NCBI GenBank assembly: GCA_028829895.1
Contig: CM054179.1
Span: forward strand, 113,961,721-114,025,720
Length of the DNA stretch: 64,000 nucleotides
Direction of reading: 5' to 3'
Source: Sinotaia quadrata
Lineage: Eukaryota > Mollusca > Gastropoda > Architaenioglossa > Viviparidae
The position numbers were made by a program, and so were the translations under genes. Under the pieces are notes generated by a model that was not told the origin of the DNA, ran no database searches, and saw nothing but the letters and a program-made list of their open reading frames with translations. Positions within the stretch are counted from its first letter, which is position 1. The number at the start of each line of letters is the position of its first letter. Of this stretch, positions 15,601 to 25,810 are shown piece by piece.

Positions 15601-18600
15601 ACTCAGAATGTAAATATTAAAAGACCAAAAGGTTTGTTTAGAGCAGGGGTTCTGCAAGATATTGGTGATTGTGTAAAAAGCATCGTAAAATATAGTAATT
15701 TTTATATAGGGATTCCCTGAGATCTGAAAATCTTCTTTCTTTTTTTTTGGGGTGGTGGTGATAACAGCATCCAGCTATCAGCTGATTTCACTGTCTGGCA
15801 GGAGGTGTGCTGCTGTTGAGAGGATTGAAGATGATGAAAGACAGTGGAGTGTGGTTGAAAGAAAAGTTGTAGAGTGGTGATGATGGATGAGACGCATGCT
15901 TTAAAAAAGGTGAAAATCATTTCAAGGGTTCCTTCAATGTAAAATGGTTCAGAAAGGCTAGTTTATTCCATGTTCTCTTTAACAGGTATTCCAATAAGAT
16001 CAGAAGCTAATGAGAAAAGTAACTCTCTAACTAGGTTTATTGATAGTAAATTTTCATGTCAGAAGGACACACATGATTGTTCTCAACTTCTGCAAAAATG
16101 ACAGGCACAGGCAGTTCTTTAACATCAGTCTCAAACTCTGGAACATCTTACCTGCTGACACTCATCATATATGTCATCATTTAGGAGTGCCATGATCCAA
16201 ATCACATTGAAGTGTCAGTATTAATTTACATATTAGACAGGTAAACTGTGTGTTAACAGGATCGCAACAACATCTATTGCTGCTGCATCTACTTTCACTG
16301 AAATTGAGATGAAATATGTTCTTTAAAATTATGTCTAGAGCATGGATACTTGGAGATATAATTTTAATTTGGCAAGAAACACCTATGACAAAGTTTGTAG
16401 ATCAAAACCAAAAATATGAATGAAAAAAAAATATATATAGGTAAAATGTTCCATTACTGATAAGAATGCTAAAAGCTGTTAGCATATGGAAAATGACAAT
16501 TTCAAGTTTCAGACCATGTCATAGGTACTGAGTTAAAAAAAAGCTAAATATTGTCTGTTTCTGTCATTTCTCCATTCAGCTTCTGATGGGTTATAAATCT
16601 AAACAACACATTCCAACAGCACTACCCTCTTATTCATCAACTATCTTTTTATTTAAAGATTAATTTTACCTCTTTGACCCTTTCTTTCAGAATGATTTCA
16701 TTGGCCTTTGAATCTCGAGAAGATGCCTGACTGAGTTTTGTTGCCATGTTGATTACCCTGTATTTGTACAAAAATTAAGAAGTAAGCCATAAAGATCAAA
16801 ATGGAGATCATGCCTTGTATACATGCAAAAATATTATATTACAAATAATGCTTAGTACATCACCTGATTCTATTTGTTTAAAAATAATTAAATAATTTAA
16901 ATACAACAAAATAAAGATGAACAGCACTGACTACTTACTGCATATATATATGACCTTTTGTTGGTGGTTAGAAAGCCTGAATGAAACAATCAACACACTA
17001 TATGTGATAAGAGGTTTGCATGCCTACAGGGATTGAACATATCTAGCAAGCGGGTATGTATAAAAATGTATAACAATAATATGATGTAGTTTGAATCAAG
17101 TACTGGAAATCAAATATATTTTGCTAGCAAGTATAGTATTAGCAAGACTTCAAGCTCTTAATGTGTTTCACTGTGTTTAGGTTATTGCTATTAGTGTTAT
17201 GAGTCTACTTAAGCAGCAAAGACTTAAAATGTTTCTTTCACTATGATTACTAAACCAATTTCATTTGCAATTGTAGAAGCCTTATTTTTTAAAGTTTACT
17301 TTAATTCACACAAATAAATATAAATGTACTCATTATAAATTTAGTTATGCTTAATTATTTTTCTTCACAATCATTTTATGAAGGTAATGGATTGACTGGC
17401 AACATACGCACAGACACACACACACACACACACACACATGCACACACCAACACAAACACATACCAACACACACACTATTAACACCTCCAACAGCACTTGG
17501 TATATTGTCAAGAGAAGACAACTAATCAATATTATGGTGGATTCATAATACCCTATTAAGAATCTAGAAGACACCTAACTTAATTTGAGAGTGTGAACTT
17601 GTGAACTGATCATGCATGTCTCATAAAAATATTTACATATATAAATGAAAATGAGAAAGATTCTTAAATAACTCATTTTTTTTACAACAAAAATATTATC
17701 CCATAACCAGTCTCTCTTCATAAAAACTGAAATACAGTACCTACTGTAGCTATCGGATGAAATCAATCAGGTAATTAATTGCAGCAGGCATGGATATCAT
17801 TAATAATGTAAATGCACTTAGTCTTACTATAAGCAATTGATTTTTCCATTTGTTCAGTTTTAAAATTAATGGTAACTCTCTATCACTCACACACACACAT
17901 ACACAAGAGCTTATAAGTTGTTAACTGGTACAGATGAAATGGACAAATTATAATAATGATACACTTCATGAGTTAAAGCAATGCTTTTTAGTAGTTTTGA
18001 CTGTTTCATTTTATCCAGGAATTGCCAATGTAAATTTCTTATAAAAATACCAAAATAAAGATTATTGAATAATTATCATCCAGAATGTTCGAATCCTTTA
18101 TAAAGTGACACATATGATTTTATTTTTTAGAAAGAAGCTTATTTGGATCATATAAAATTAAATATTTTCTCACTGATTGGATTGAATTAAGAATGGGTGT
18201 GCTTCAGATTAAATGTATAATAATTTTATGTACACTAGCGCTGTACTAATAATAATTCATACTGATAAATTGATTTAGTCATTAAAGTGGAGAGTGTATG
18301 TTTGAAGCTATATTGTTTGTGGTTTTGTCTGTGTATAAAACATTTAAACTAAAAGTTTCATTATTGAATATTTAATAATCTCATATACAGAAGCAAATGT
18401 GTGACTGTGTTTGAACACATACTAATATGTAATGTCTTAATGAATTTGTGGCCTTAAGTAATTATTTATTTGCTATTATTAGTTACAAGTCCTCTTTTAC
18501 ATGTTTGTTTTTAATGCTCATAATCAATGGTTCTACCTTTTATTTAATATTATGCCAATTACTTATCTGCTGTTTAATTATTGCTAGTAATGTATGAAAA

Positions 18601-20498
18601 GTCTATTGTTAATATTTATGTCTCTCTCTCAACTAAATGCATATTTATAATTAATGATAACACTTTATTTGATATTCAAACATCATATTAAAAATAATTA
18701 TAAAAAGCAAACGAAAATAGGATAAAGAAAAAACAATAAACTGACATGTGTAGACATAGTATATGTGTATCATGTCATGCATAATAATATATATATTAGG
18801 GCAAATTTATATATTGAATTATGCAATTATATTCACAAATGCTTGCGCATGTGTGTATACTTGCTTACAAGCAAATGTTAAAGTATGTCATGCAAAATAT
18901 AACAATTGGATAAATACACTGAAATGAAATAGTCAAAATTTATTATTTTTAGTGTTTTACAACACAAGAACCTAGTGCAAACAATGGTTTGTTACTGTCG
19001 AGTCTCATACCATCGATGAAAAACATTTTGCAGTAATTATTGTTAATATTACCCAAACTTAAAACTTATAGAAGTAGAACAATGTCAAATGAAAATCTTG
19101 CTAAAATATGATCTTTCAAGGACAATTCTTTTGGGGTTCTTGCTTTGAAATCACTCATAATCACAACACTTAATATTACTGATTTAGTTTGTTTTCATGC
19201 TATTTGATGCTTCTCTTCATTTAATATGTCTTTATATCTGTCTATATATAATAATTATATGTATGTCTATGACAGATTTAAAACAGTACATAATTCTGAT
19301 CTCTCATACCTACAAACAATGTTTACTTATTATTCTTTCTTTGGCCACGTAATTATTAATTTACTACAATTGCTGTTAATTAGTTCATATGATGTTTTTA
19401 ATTTTAACTTGACTTTAACAAAACGATGCAAATAAACCTTTAAGGCAAAGTGCATAATGACAGTCATGTTGCCTGCGGCCTGTTGTTGGCAAAAGCTTGT
19501 GTAGGCACTGAGATAATTGTAGATTGCAGCGTCTCATATAATTTAAATAGATTTATTTTTTATACCGAGAACAGAACAAAACGAAACAAATGACATCACA
19601 TTTAAAATCAAAACTTATATTTATTTCATTGTCGTCACAATGTTGGCGTACTAGGCCATTTTTGTCAGACGGTAAATTTTAGTAGTCCCAGTTAGAAACA
19701 TTACGTAAACATTGCAATGACGGGTAAAATCTCTTAACACAAATTCGTAAAGATATGAATCTCACTGTCATTTAAATAAATGAAACTGGCCTGTAGTTGT
19801 CAATGAAAGTTATAACCACTACAGCTCTGTGATAAAAATAAGTAACGTTTTAATTTATAAAATGTATATTAGGGACACTAACAGACACATTTATCTCGAC
19901 TGCTTGTCTCCCATCCCCATCAATGATTAAAAAAGTAGAAAGAGAAAGTATTATTAAGCCACCCTCCACCGCCCCTAACTTTTCTATTAAATTAGGCTTG
20001 GCTAATTCTGTGAAATACGGCAAGCTTAAAAACCTCCAATATTACATTATTTGTCATCACCGCCAATTAGTACACAGCAAGTTGATTCGTATCCAGGAAG
20101 CGATTTCATAGGGAGATCATTGTCTTATTTACATAAAATTAATTTGTAGAAATTTAAACTAAATTAATTAAATTATTGTTATTTCTGTACTTGTAGAAAT
20201 ATAAAATAGAGATTACAATCGTAATTAATTATTTAAGATTGACCCAAATAACCAGTTCTATTAAATACTTTTTCAAAACTAACTGTAGCTATGATAACTC
20301 CCTATAATACTTTTATTTCGCTTCCGGCTACATTGGCACCTCTATTTCTATATTTTAAAAAAAATAATGGTAATTGTATTTGTCACAATCTATTTTTCTT
20401 TTTTGTACTTATCGTGATTGAGTTTGTAATATATTAAACATATTTCAGTATGAATGAGTATTACTTACTTGTAAATGGGTTAGAACGCGAATTGGATG
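145..20498 (-). CDS. Unidentified coiled-coil protein gene (multi-exon, gene-level span)
   Basis: I do not recognise this gene. Exons, in transcription order, are 20469-20498 (5'UTR), 16670-16757 (start), 14535-14653, 11712-11850, 8412-8591, 7124-7212, 6080-6111 and probably 145-273 (stop). The six coding exons from 16757 to 6080 join with matching phases (0, 2, 0, 0, 2, 1) and give about 212 continuous residues. The product is rich in Glu, Lys, Arg and Leu with heptad-like spacing and has no signal peptide or membrane segment, so a cytosolic or cytoskeletal coiled-coil protein is likely. Distinctive stretches are [20 protein letters not shown] and [10 protein letters not shown]. The link from 6080 to 145-273 is inference, because the phases (1 then 0) require at least one more exon that I could not place. 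Function is unknown. Confidence 0.6.
1500..1523. repeat. (GA)n microsatellite
   Basis: Pure GA repeat after a poly-A run. No other feature was recognised between 274 and 2634, which is AT-rich non-coding sequence. Confidence 0.8.
2643..3020. mobile_element. hAT-type MITE with perfect 8-bp TSD
   Basis: The ends are GGGTGGGCAAACT... and ...AGTTTGCCCACCTCTG, a common hAT terminus. TCTTACAT is repeated exactly at 2635-2642 and 3021-3028. The interior has no transposase; its one ORF (2642-2839) runs from the element's own end. Confidence 0.85.
3365..3570. repeat. Diverged ~46-bp tandem repeat
   Basis: About five decayed units with the pattern AAGAATrTGAAACAT followed by TATGCAATTCTA. Identity between units is low but the order is kept. 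Confidence 0.5.
4148..5357. mobile_element. Non-autonomous hAT element (1.2 kb)
   Basis: The left end is CAGGGGTCTCAAACT. The right end, read in reverse, is CAGGGGTCTGAAATC, with further imperfect TIR similarity through CATGAAGGC/CATGGGC. Flanks TTCTAATG and TACTAACA agree at 5 of 8 positions, consistent with an old 8-bp duplication. No intact transposase was seen. Confidence 0.75.
6080..6111 (-). CDS. Coding exon (32 nt), coiled-coil gene
   Basis: Acceptor ttgtgcag and donor GAG|GTAAGG flank 32 nt that take up the phase left by the exon at 7124-7212. The join reads [14 protein letters not shown], continuing the helical character. The exact phase match and strong donor support it, but it is very short. 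It is too small to be found by ORF length. Confidence 0.5.
6663..6693. repeat. (GT)n microsatellite
   Basis: Pure TG/GT run in an intron or 3' region of the minus-strand gene. Confidence 0.85.
7124..7212 (-). CDS. Coding exon, coiled-coil gene
   Basis: Acceptor gttgcacag precedes codons reading [19 protein letters not shown] and then an AELQKTNQ helix. Without splicing at TT|GTATGC (7123-7124) the frame would run through an unlikely hydrophobic tail to a stop at 7096. Splicing there joins in phase to 6080-6111. It follows the 8412-8591 exon in phase 0. Confidence 0.65.
8089..8242. repeat. Exact 77-bp tandem duplication
   Basis: Two head-to-tail copies (8089-8165 and 8166-8242) look identical over 77 bp, so the duplication is recent or an assembly artefact. 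Confidence 0.9.
8412..8591 (-). CDS. Coding exon (60 codons), coiled-coil gene
   Basis: The acceptor is tcttttgcag and the donor AAG|GTAAAA. Sixty codons run phase 0 to phase 0, starting [19 protein letters not shown] and ending IEEEFKLK, a near-continuous amphipathic helix. This is the longest and clearest exon of the gene. Confidence 0.75.
8870..9465. repeat. 18-bp minisatellite with 72-bp higher-order units
   Basis: The base unit resembles CTAGTTAACTGGGTGGTA. From 9027 five consecutive 72-bp blocks, each four 18-mers, begin GGAGCTAGTTAACT at 9027, 9099, 9171, 9243 and 9315. It lies in the intron between 8591 and 11712. ORFs on both strands are by-products of the period being divisible by 3. 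Confidence 0.9.
9466..11350. other. Intronic sequence, no feature recognised
   Basis: AT-rich with short scattered ORFs on both strands. None has splice sites or composition that support coding. Confidence 0.4.
11459..11513. repeat. (CCAT)n tetranucleotide microsatellite
   Basis: About a dozen near-perfect CATC units. Translated, they give the PSIHPSIH pattern seen in two frames. Confidence 0.9.
11712..11850 (-). CDS. Coding exon, coiled-coil gene
   Basis: A long pyrimidine tract and tatag acceptor precede 139 nt that end AAG|GTTTGT. The encoded helix includes [19 protein letters not shown] and [14 protein letters not shown] and is strongly charged. The first base completes an Arg codon begun in 14535-14653. 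A second possible donor (ATA|GTAAGG, 4 nt inside) would break the frame with the next exon, so AAG|GTTTGT is preferred. Confidence 0.7.
11851..13613. other. Intronic sequence, no feature recognised
   Basis: Mixed-composition intron of the minus-strand gene. I see no exon, TIR pair or tandem array. Confidence 0.4.
13614..14448. mobile_element. Candidate solo LTR
   Basis: The block starts TGAAGTGG and ends GGGCTACA (TG...CA). It is richer in GC and CpG than its surroundings and is flanked by TATATA on both sides. The flank is in low-complexity sequence, so the target duplication is weak evidence. No internal retroviral coding region is present. Confidence 0.35.
14535..14653 (-). CDS. Coding exon, coiled-coil gene
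   Basis: Acceptor ctattttag and donor CG|GTAAAG flank 119 nt encoding [20 protein letters not shown] and then a non-helical IGTPFGRR turn. It starts in phase 0, so it can follow either the start exon at 16670-16757 or the alternative start at 16152-16193. Confidence 0.75.
15644..15960. mobile_element. Decayed hAT-type MITE
   Basis: The left end CAGGGGTTCTGCAA pairs with the right end read as TAGCCTTTCTGAAC. Flanks GTTTAGAG and GTTTATTC share GTTTA. It sits in an intron of the minus-strand gene. Confidence 0.55.
16152..16193 (-). CDS. Possible alternative first coding exon
   Basis: An ATG opens 14 codons ([14 protein letters not shown]) that end at a consensus donor CAG|GTAAGA in phase 0, exactly the phase needed to splice onto 14535-14653. 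There is no AG acceptor just upstream, so it would be a first exon with its own start site. The stretch is short, so chance is possible. Confidence 0.35.
16670..16757 (-). CDS. Start-codon exon, coiled-coil gene
   Basis: After an acceptor (aaatacag) come 10 nt of leader and ATG at 16747 in good context (AACATGG). The peptide starts [20 protein letters not shown] and ends KERVKE at donor GAG|GTAAAA, phase 0. The reading frame is open to the exon edge upstream, but joining it to 20469-20498 brings an in-frame TAA, which supports this ATG as the start. Confidence 0.65.
16758..20468. other. Long first intron of the minus-strand gene
   Basis: AT-rich, with a CA-rich patch at 17411-17475. No exon or transposon terminus was recognised. 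Confidence 0.4.
17411..17440. repeat. (CA)n microsatellite
   Basis: Pure CA run followed by interrupted CACAAACACA copies to about 17475. Confidence 0.85.
20469..20498 (-). other. Candidate 30-nt 5'UTR exon of the coiled-coil gene
   Basis: On the minus strand a very strong pyrimidine tract ending tttttatag precedes 30 nt that end CAA|GTAAGT, an almost ideal donor. The insert carries a stop in frame with the ATG at 16747. Its assignment to this gene is inferred from orientation and position only. Confidence 0.4.
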
Positions 20499-20899
20499 CT
20501 ATAAAAAGAAAAAAAAAGAAGATATTTTCATTTTATAAAAGAAAAGTGTGTCATAGTTTTGGGAGGGGTCCAGTACAACTGTTTTATTGTACATGTCTTT
20601 GCTGAGTTTTCCTCCCCTTAAGCTTACTGTATTGCCACGGCTTATCTAACTAATAATGTGCTCTGAATGTTGCTGACAAATGATTCTCAACGCACGCGCC
20701 TTTCGTTTGTTGTTGTTTAGATAACCTTGGCAGGTTATAACCTCTGACCTTTATTTTACTTGTTTTAATAATATTCATGTAACACACACTAATATTTACA
20801 TGAAAAAATAAATTTAGAAGAATTGATAAATGCACTTCGACTTTAACTTATAATTTAAAAATAGTATTAACCTGTTAACAGACATGCGAAACTATTTTA
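20499..20899. promoter_or_regulatory. Candidate bidirectional promoter region
   Basis: This interval separates the outermost candidate exons of two divergent genes and includes a small CpG-bearing patch near 20690-20705 (ACGCACGCGC). No clear TATA box is placed. The assignment rests on the divergent layout. Confidence 0.25.
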
Positions 20900-20949
20900 C
20901 ACTACTTAGTAGCATTGGCCTTTTGTCTGCCATATTGTTTCTGTGGAAG
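20900..20949 (+). other. Candidate first non-coding exon of the helicase gene
   Basis: A consensus donor AAG|GTACGTG ends at 20949. It is preceded by GCCATATTG, which resembles a YY1-type promoter element. The start is arbitrary. It could splice to the acceptor at 25488. Inference. Confidence 0.25.
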
Positions 20950-21526
20950 GTACGTGAAAGATTTTAAAGTAAATCTATATACATCGTATGTTAAAACATT
21001 TTCTGGAAATTGACCTTGTGTTATTTTAACAAAATGAATATTTTTCTTTCTTCAGGATTCTGCATTTCTTTATTTAGTTTTTTATTTTTATCGCTGTAAA
21101 AAGATTTTGAAACCTGTGATATCCAGTATAATTTGCTAATCGTATATGTCCAAGTACCTCAGCCAACACTGACACTTTTATTAAAAAATATATATATATT
21201 GCAGACTTCATAAATAAATATATAAATAAATCAGTCTTTCATTTATAAGGTCTTTTTTATGCTTTAACGTTGTGTTAGTTGCGGGGATATTAGAGTTTAA
21301 CACTACTACATGGCTTACAGAAAGTGAAACTATAGGCCTACTGTATTAATATTATTGCTACTTTCACTCCATTGCTGAAAAATATAGTGCTGTACATTGA
21401 CATTTGTTAATTAAAAGGAATGTTACTTTTAATACAAAACGTGATTTAGAATTGCGTGCACCTGATTTTATTATTTTTCTGCTTTTACTTATGTGACCTG
21501 ATGCTGTTCATATTTACTACTTACTA

Positions 21527-21570
21527 GTACTGTAGTAGTAGTATTACTACTATTAGTAGTAGTACTACTG
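21527..21570. repeat. TAG/TAC trinucleotide tract, palindromic
   Basis: Interleaved GTA and TAC units make a self-complementary low-complexity patch. Confidence 0.6.
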
Positions 21571-21857
21571 TCGAAAATAATTAGAACAAACTAATTAAAT
21601 TTTTCGCGTTTACAGCCCATTCTTATATTTGCCCATTCATCATTTGCGAATTCTTAGTTTCATTTAAATTTTAAATTACTCATTATTTATGTAAAATACA
21701 CAAAAATTATGGAGAATTGTTCAATGTTTTCATCTTTGCTGATTTTACAGACAAGTGGTTCCATAAACTGATAAAGGTGACAATTTACCCCGATTTAAAA
21801 GATATATATAATATGTATTTAATTCCCCAAATACAATTTGATCACAGAGTATTTGAC

Positions 21858-22152
21858 TAGAGCTGTCCATTTTAACGATTAATCACTAAGAAATTTTAGC
21901 AATTAATTTATTTAAAATAATTTAGTTGCACTGGAAGTTTTTATTTGTTATTATTTTTTACTGCCAAAATGGCCAATTCTAAGATGAAAGATTATAAACC
22001 AGTTAAAGGTAAATTGCGTTACCATTTTGGTTTTAAAGACAATAACAACAAAGTTGTTGGAGAGAAGGTCTACAGTTGTTTTTTTTTATCTATTAATTAA
22101 ACATTAATTATTGTAGGATTAATCATCAAAGAAATCATCGTTAACAACCCTA
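21858..22152 (+). mobile_element. hAT relic retaining the start of a BED-finger transposase
   Basis: The left end TAGAGCTGTCCATTTTAACG pairs with the right end read as TAGGGTTGTTAACG. Flanks TATTTGAC and TTTATGAC agree at 6 of 8. Inside, an ORF at 21969-22100 resembles the first half of a BED zinc finger. Confidence 0.6.
21969..22100 (+). pseudogene. Truncated BED-type zinc finger of a hAT transposase
   Basis: 43 codons start MANSKMKDYKPVKGKLRYHF and continue GFKDN...EKVYSC before a stop. The aromatic-FGF spacing followed by a Val-x-x-Cys position is the usual BED-finger start in hAT and ZBED proteins. The second Cys and the His pair are missing, so it cannot fold as a full finger. Confidence 0.5.
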
Positions 22153-22421
22153 TTTATGACTGAATGTAAGTTAAACTGACTAGTGATTGCAGCTGTTAGA
22201 AGTGATCATTATTTTCTTGGGGAAACTATTCCTCACTTAATTACCCAGGGGAGGGTGTCTGGAATTCCTGCTGACAACCATAATGTAACTTAGGGAATGA
22301 CATTCCTTGTGTACATTGAAAATAGGTCTTGTAATCTGCAGTCAAGAGTTTAATGGTATTTGAAACACTAGTTGACAGAATCAGAGCAAAATGTTGCTGT
22401 TTTCTGGCAGCACTAATGCTT

Positions 22422-22893
22422 AATCTGATTGTAAATTTTTTCTTTGATATCATACTTTAGCAGATAGTAATTTTTATTGAAAACTGGCTTGTAATTTATA
22501 GTATATTTTAACCTGATCTTATTATTTGTCTTGTTTATTATATTTTGTTGTTGACTACATTTTTATAGAATATTTTTAAAAATCTGATTGTAAATTTTTT
22601 CTTTGATATCATACTTTAGCAGATAGTAATTTTTATTGAAAACTGGCTTGTAATTTATAGTATGTTTTAACCTGATCTTATTATTTGTCTTTATTATATT
22701 TTGTTGTTGACTACACTTTTATAGAATATTTTTTTTAATCTGTAAATTTTTTCTTTGATATCATACTTTAGCAGATAGTAATTTTTATTGAAAACTGGCT
22801 TGTAATTTATAGTATGTTTTAACCTGATCTTATTATTTGTCTTGTTTATTATATTTTGTTGTTGACTACATTTTTATAGAATATTTTTTTTAA
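22422..22893. repeat. Three tandem copies of a ~157-bp unit
   Basis: Copies begin AATCTGATTGTAAATTT at 22422, 22581 and (deleted variant) 22737. They are highly similar and end in GAATATTTTT. It lies between the divergent genes or in a non-coding helicase intron. Confidence 0.9.
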
Positions 22894-22899
22894 GTGAAC

Positions 22900-25488
22900 A
22901 AAGTAAGTCCATATTTGCAACATTATTTATTAACTCTTTTAGGTGCACATTGAAGCAATAGTTTAATTTGTGAGCATAGAAACAGAGTACTTAAGAAAAA
23001 TTCTGCTGCTAGCATTGAACATAGCAATCAGTACCCATGTTTGTTTGTTTTTTTAATCTTAATTTGTGAGTTATGATAAATTGATGAAACTGAAGATAGA
23101 AATTAGAAGTAATGACAAATGCTCTGGATATACAAAGATGGCAAGGGGTGACAAGTATGTGAGTTTGTATCAGATGAAAATGATGGTGTGGATATATATT
23201 TCTATTATTCAGCATACTTGGAGTGTGCTATTAGATCACATATGCCATTTTAGCAGGAGATAACATGGCAAACAGCATAAAGGCACAGTGGCTCTCCTGT
23301 TTGTTGACATTCTGCTTTAACATAGATTAAATTGATAGTATTAAGTATGATAATGGATATAGTATTCTAAATCTTAGTAATTGAACACATTTTGCCCATA
23401 AAACATTGCCACTTTCGTAGATGTGATGCAAAATGCACAGAATTATCTTTAGATACATGTCACTACATATGTAAAAAAATAAAATAAAAAGTTACAAGTA
23501 TAATATCACATACTCAGAAAGATTCTATAGTTCAAAGCACTGCCAACGAGATGATGTCTGAATTTAAGAAACAAAAAACCGTGCTTAGTGGAAGACTCTT
23601 CCCTTGGAGTTGACTGCTAGCTAAAGAACAAGAAAAAATTGAAAGGCAATGAGTCAGAAATGAATTATAATTAAACAGACATAGTGAAAGTACAAAATAC
23701 CATTTGAAAATAGTCTTCATTCATAGTTTGCTATAGGAATACATATCTGATATCGAATCAAAGGTAAATTATTACAGTTGCTATGATGTTAAAACAGTTA
23801 TCCTCATAATGAATGCAGGACATGTACAAGTGCTATACTCGTTTTGAACAGTGTGCAGTAAAAAGAATGAAATAAATATTATAATAGTTGTGAATGTTGG
23901 GGGGGGGGGCACTTTTGCAACTCACTTTCATATTTAAAAAATTGTTATAAGAAAAGAATTCTAACATTTGTTTTTTTCTTTGACATAAAATGAGATCAGT
24001 AGATTATTATGGTTCTGTTAAACTTAAATGGAAAAAATTGTCTTTCCATCAGCTGTTTACAGCAGAAGTAACATCTACCAAATTCTTTACCAAAGAGTCC
24101 AAGCTGGTGTTCAGAAATACTGTCACTTACAAATATATGCTAGTTCTTTTGCTGCTCTTCTGCAACTCACTTTCATATTTTAAAAATCGTTATAACTAGA
24201 GGAAAGAATTATAAAATTTGTTTTTTTTCTGAGACCTAGAATGATAGTAGTAGATTATTATGGTTCTTTTATAGTATTAAATGAAAAAATATATCTTTCC
24301 ATGTGCTGTTTACAGCAGGAGTAACATTTGACCACAGTTGCAAATATCTGCTAGTTTGTTTGCTGCAATAAATGACCTCCATAAATTACGTGCAATTATA
24401 TGAGAGTGATGATAATTTAGAGTATTGCTTATATGATACTACTGTTTCTTAAAACTTGGTGCTTCTTGAGAGAACCATCATGCCTTTAATGTTCTACTAT
24501 GAAGAAGTGAAATTTATAGTTAGACCTGGATATAGTAGAGATACTGCTTATATCTTTATGGTTAGACATAGATATAATAGAGTTATTAATATTACATCTG
24601 TATGCAGTGCTCACCAAATTAGTTATCTGAAGTTCAATAAAGGATGCAGATAAGCCATTTACTGCAAAAAATATACTGTAAGATAAGACAATGAATTGTA
24701 TTGGGCTGATTTTATATGTGTTGCTAGTACGTGAGTTAAGCTAGATTAGTAGATACACTGCCAGATAATTGGGAGTTTACCTATTGCATAGATGCAATCT
24801 TACAATAGTTGAGAAGTATAGGAGGTGTAATATCAAATATACTTGTTTTGAAGGAAATAGAAATGAACATTGAATAGATTTATAAATGTTTTATACTATT
24901 GCCACAAAATACTTCCTATATTTTCTTACTGTTAACTGGTCAGAAGCACATTTCTTCCCAGTGATTGTGAAGTTTATTATTTTAGCTACTCTCTTTCCAT
25001 GTAGCTGCTGTTGTTTTGGTTAAAAACACCATTTAGTAATCATGTCATTTGTTCACCTACATTTATCAAATAATTACCTACGATTGATTATATATTATGA
25101 TCTTAGTGAAGAATAAAAGTTTGTTATAAAATATACTTTTTAAAACAAATTTGTGATTACCCCCTTTGATAATACAGAGTACCCTTGATGCACAGAAAAG
25201 GATGACAATTTTTGTCATATAGCTTTACCACAGAACAAAACTTGTAGTTGGCATGTGTTGAAACAAAGTTATAGCTTGTTACATGGTTACCTCCCTCAAA
25301 AAAATTTTTTTAATGTGCAAAATTGTTCTTTGAATGGGTTAATGAACATTTATTTAAATCCGTTGATATTACAATACAAAAGGGTAAATTATTTGACACA
25401 AAATCACTGTAGATTGGAGCTTGTGCGTTAAAGTATATTGCTATTAACATTGTAGTAATTAATTGAATTGTCAAATTTTTTTGTTCAG
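22900..25488. other. Non-coding stretch upstream of the helicase start exon
   Basis: No gene recognised. It contains a diverged tandem pair (about 23920-24160 and 24161-24370), both carrying a TAGATTATTATGGTTCT block and a CTGTTTACAGCAG block. Confidence 0.5.
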
Positions 25489-25810
25489 GTGTATCCTACC
25501 TCATTTGTTGGCAAATTGTTTGGCTATCTCAACTTCAATATTTCTGCACGGATCTACTTTTATCCTGATATCTTGTTTACCACTTCACTTGGAGATTGTT
25601 GCAGAGTAAACATAAATCCATCTGCAACAGCTCCTCTACACATCATATTGTGGTGGTGTATTTTGTTTTTTGTTTTTTTTCTCATTGTGTGGAGAACTAT
25701 AATTCATAAGTTGTCAGCAGTGACTTTTAAAAAGTTGACATGGCAACAACTCAAGTTGAGCAGAATCTGACTAACCACCATGGTCTTCAGCCATCTGTAA
25801 AATCTCCAGA
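25489..25810 (+). CDS. DDX6: DDX6 exon with start codon (CDS 25740-25810)
   Basis: Acceptor tttttttgttcag at 25488 opens an exon with 251 nt of leader that contains no ATG at all, as expected for a scanned 5'UTR. ATG at 25740 has G at -3 and G at +4. The peptide starts [19 protein letters not shown] and ends at donor GA|GTATGT, phase 2. The leader boundary is less certain than the coding part. Confidence 0.8.

Noticed and set aside
17371..17574. Minus-strand ORF rich in Val-Cys
   Set aside because: The CA microsatellite read as GTG/TGT codons.
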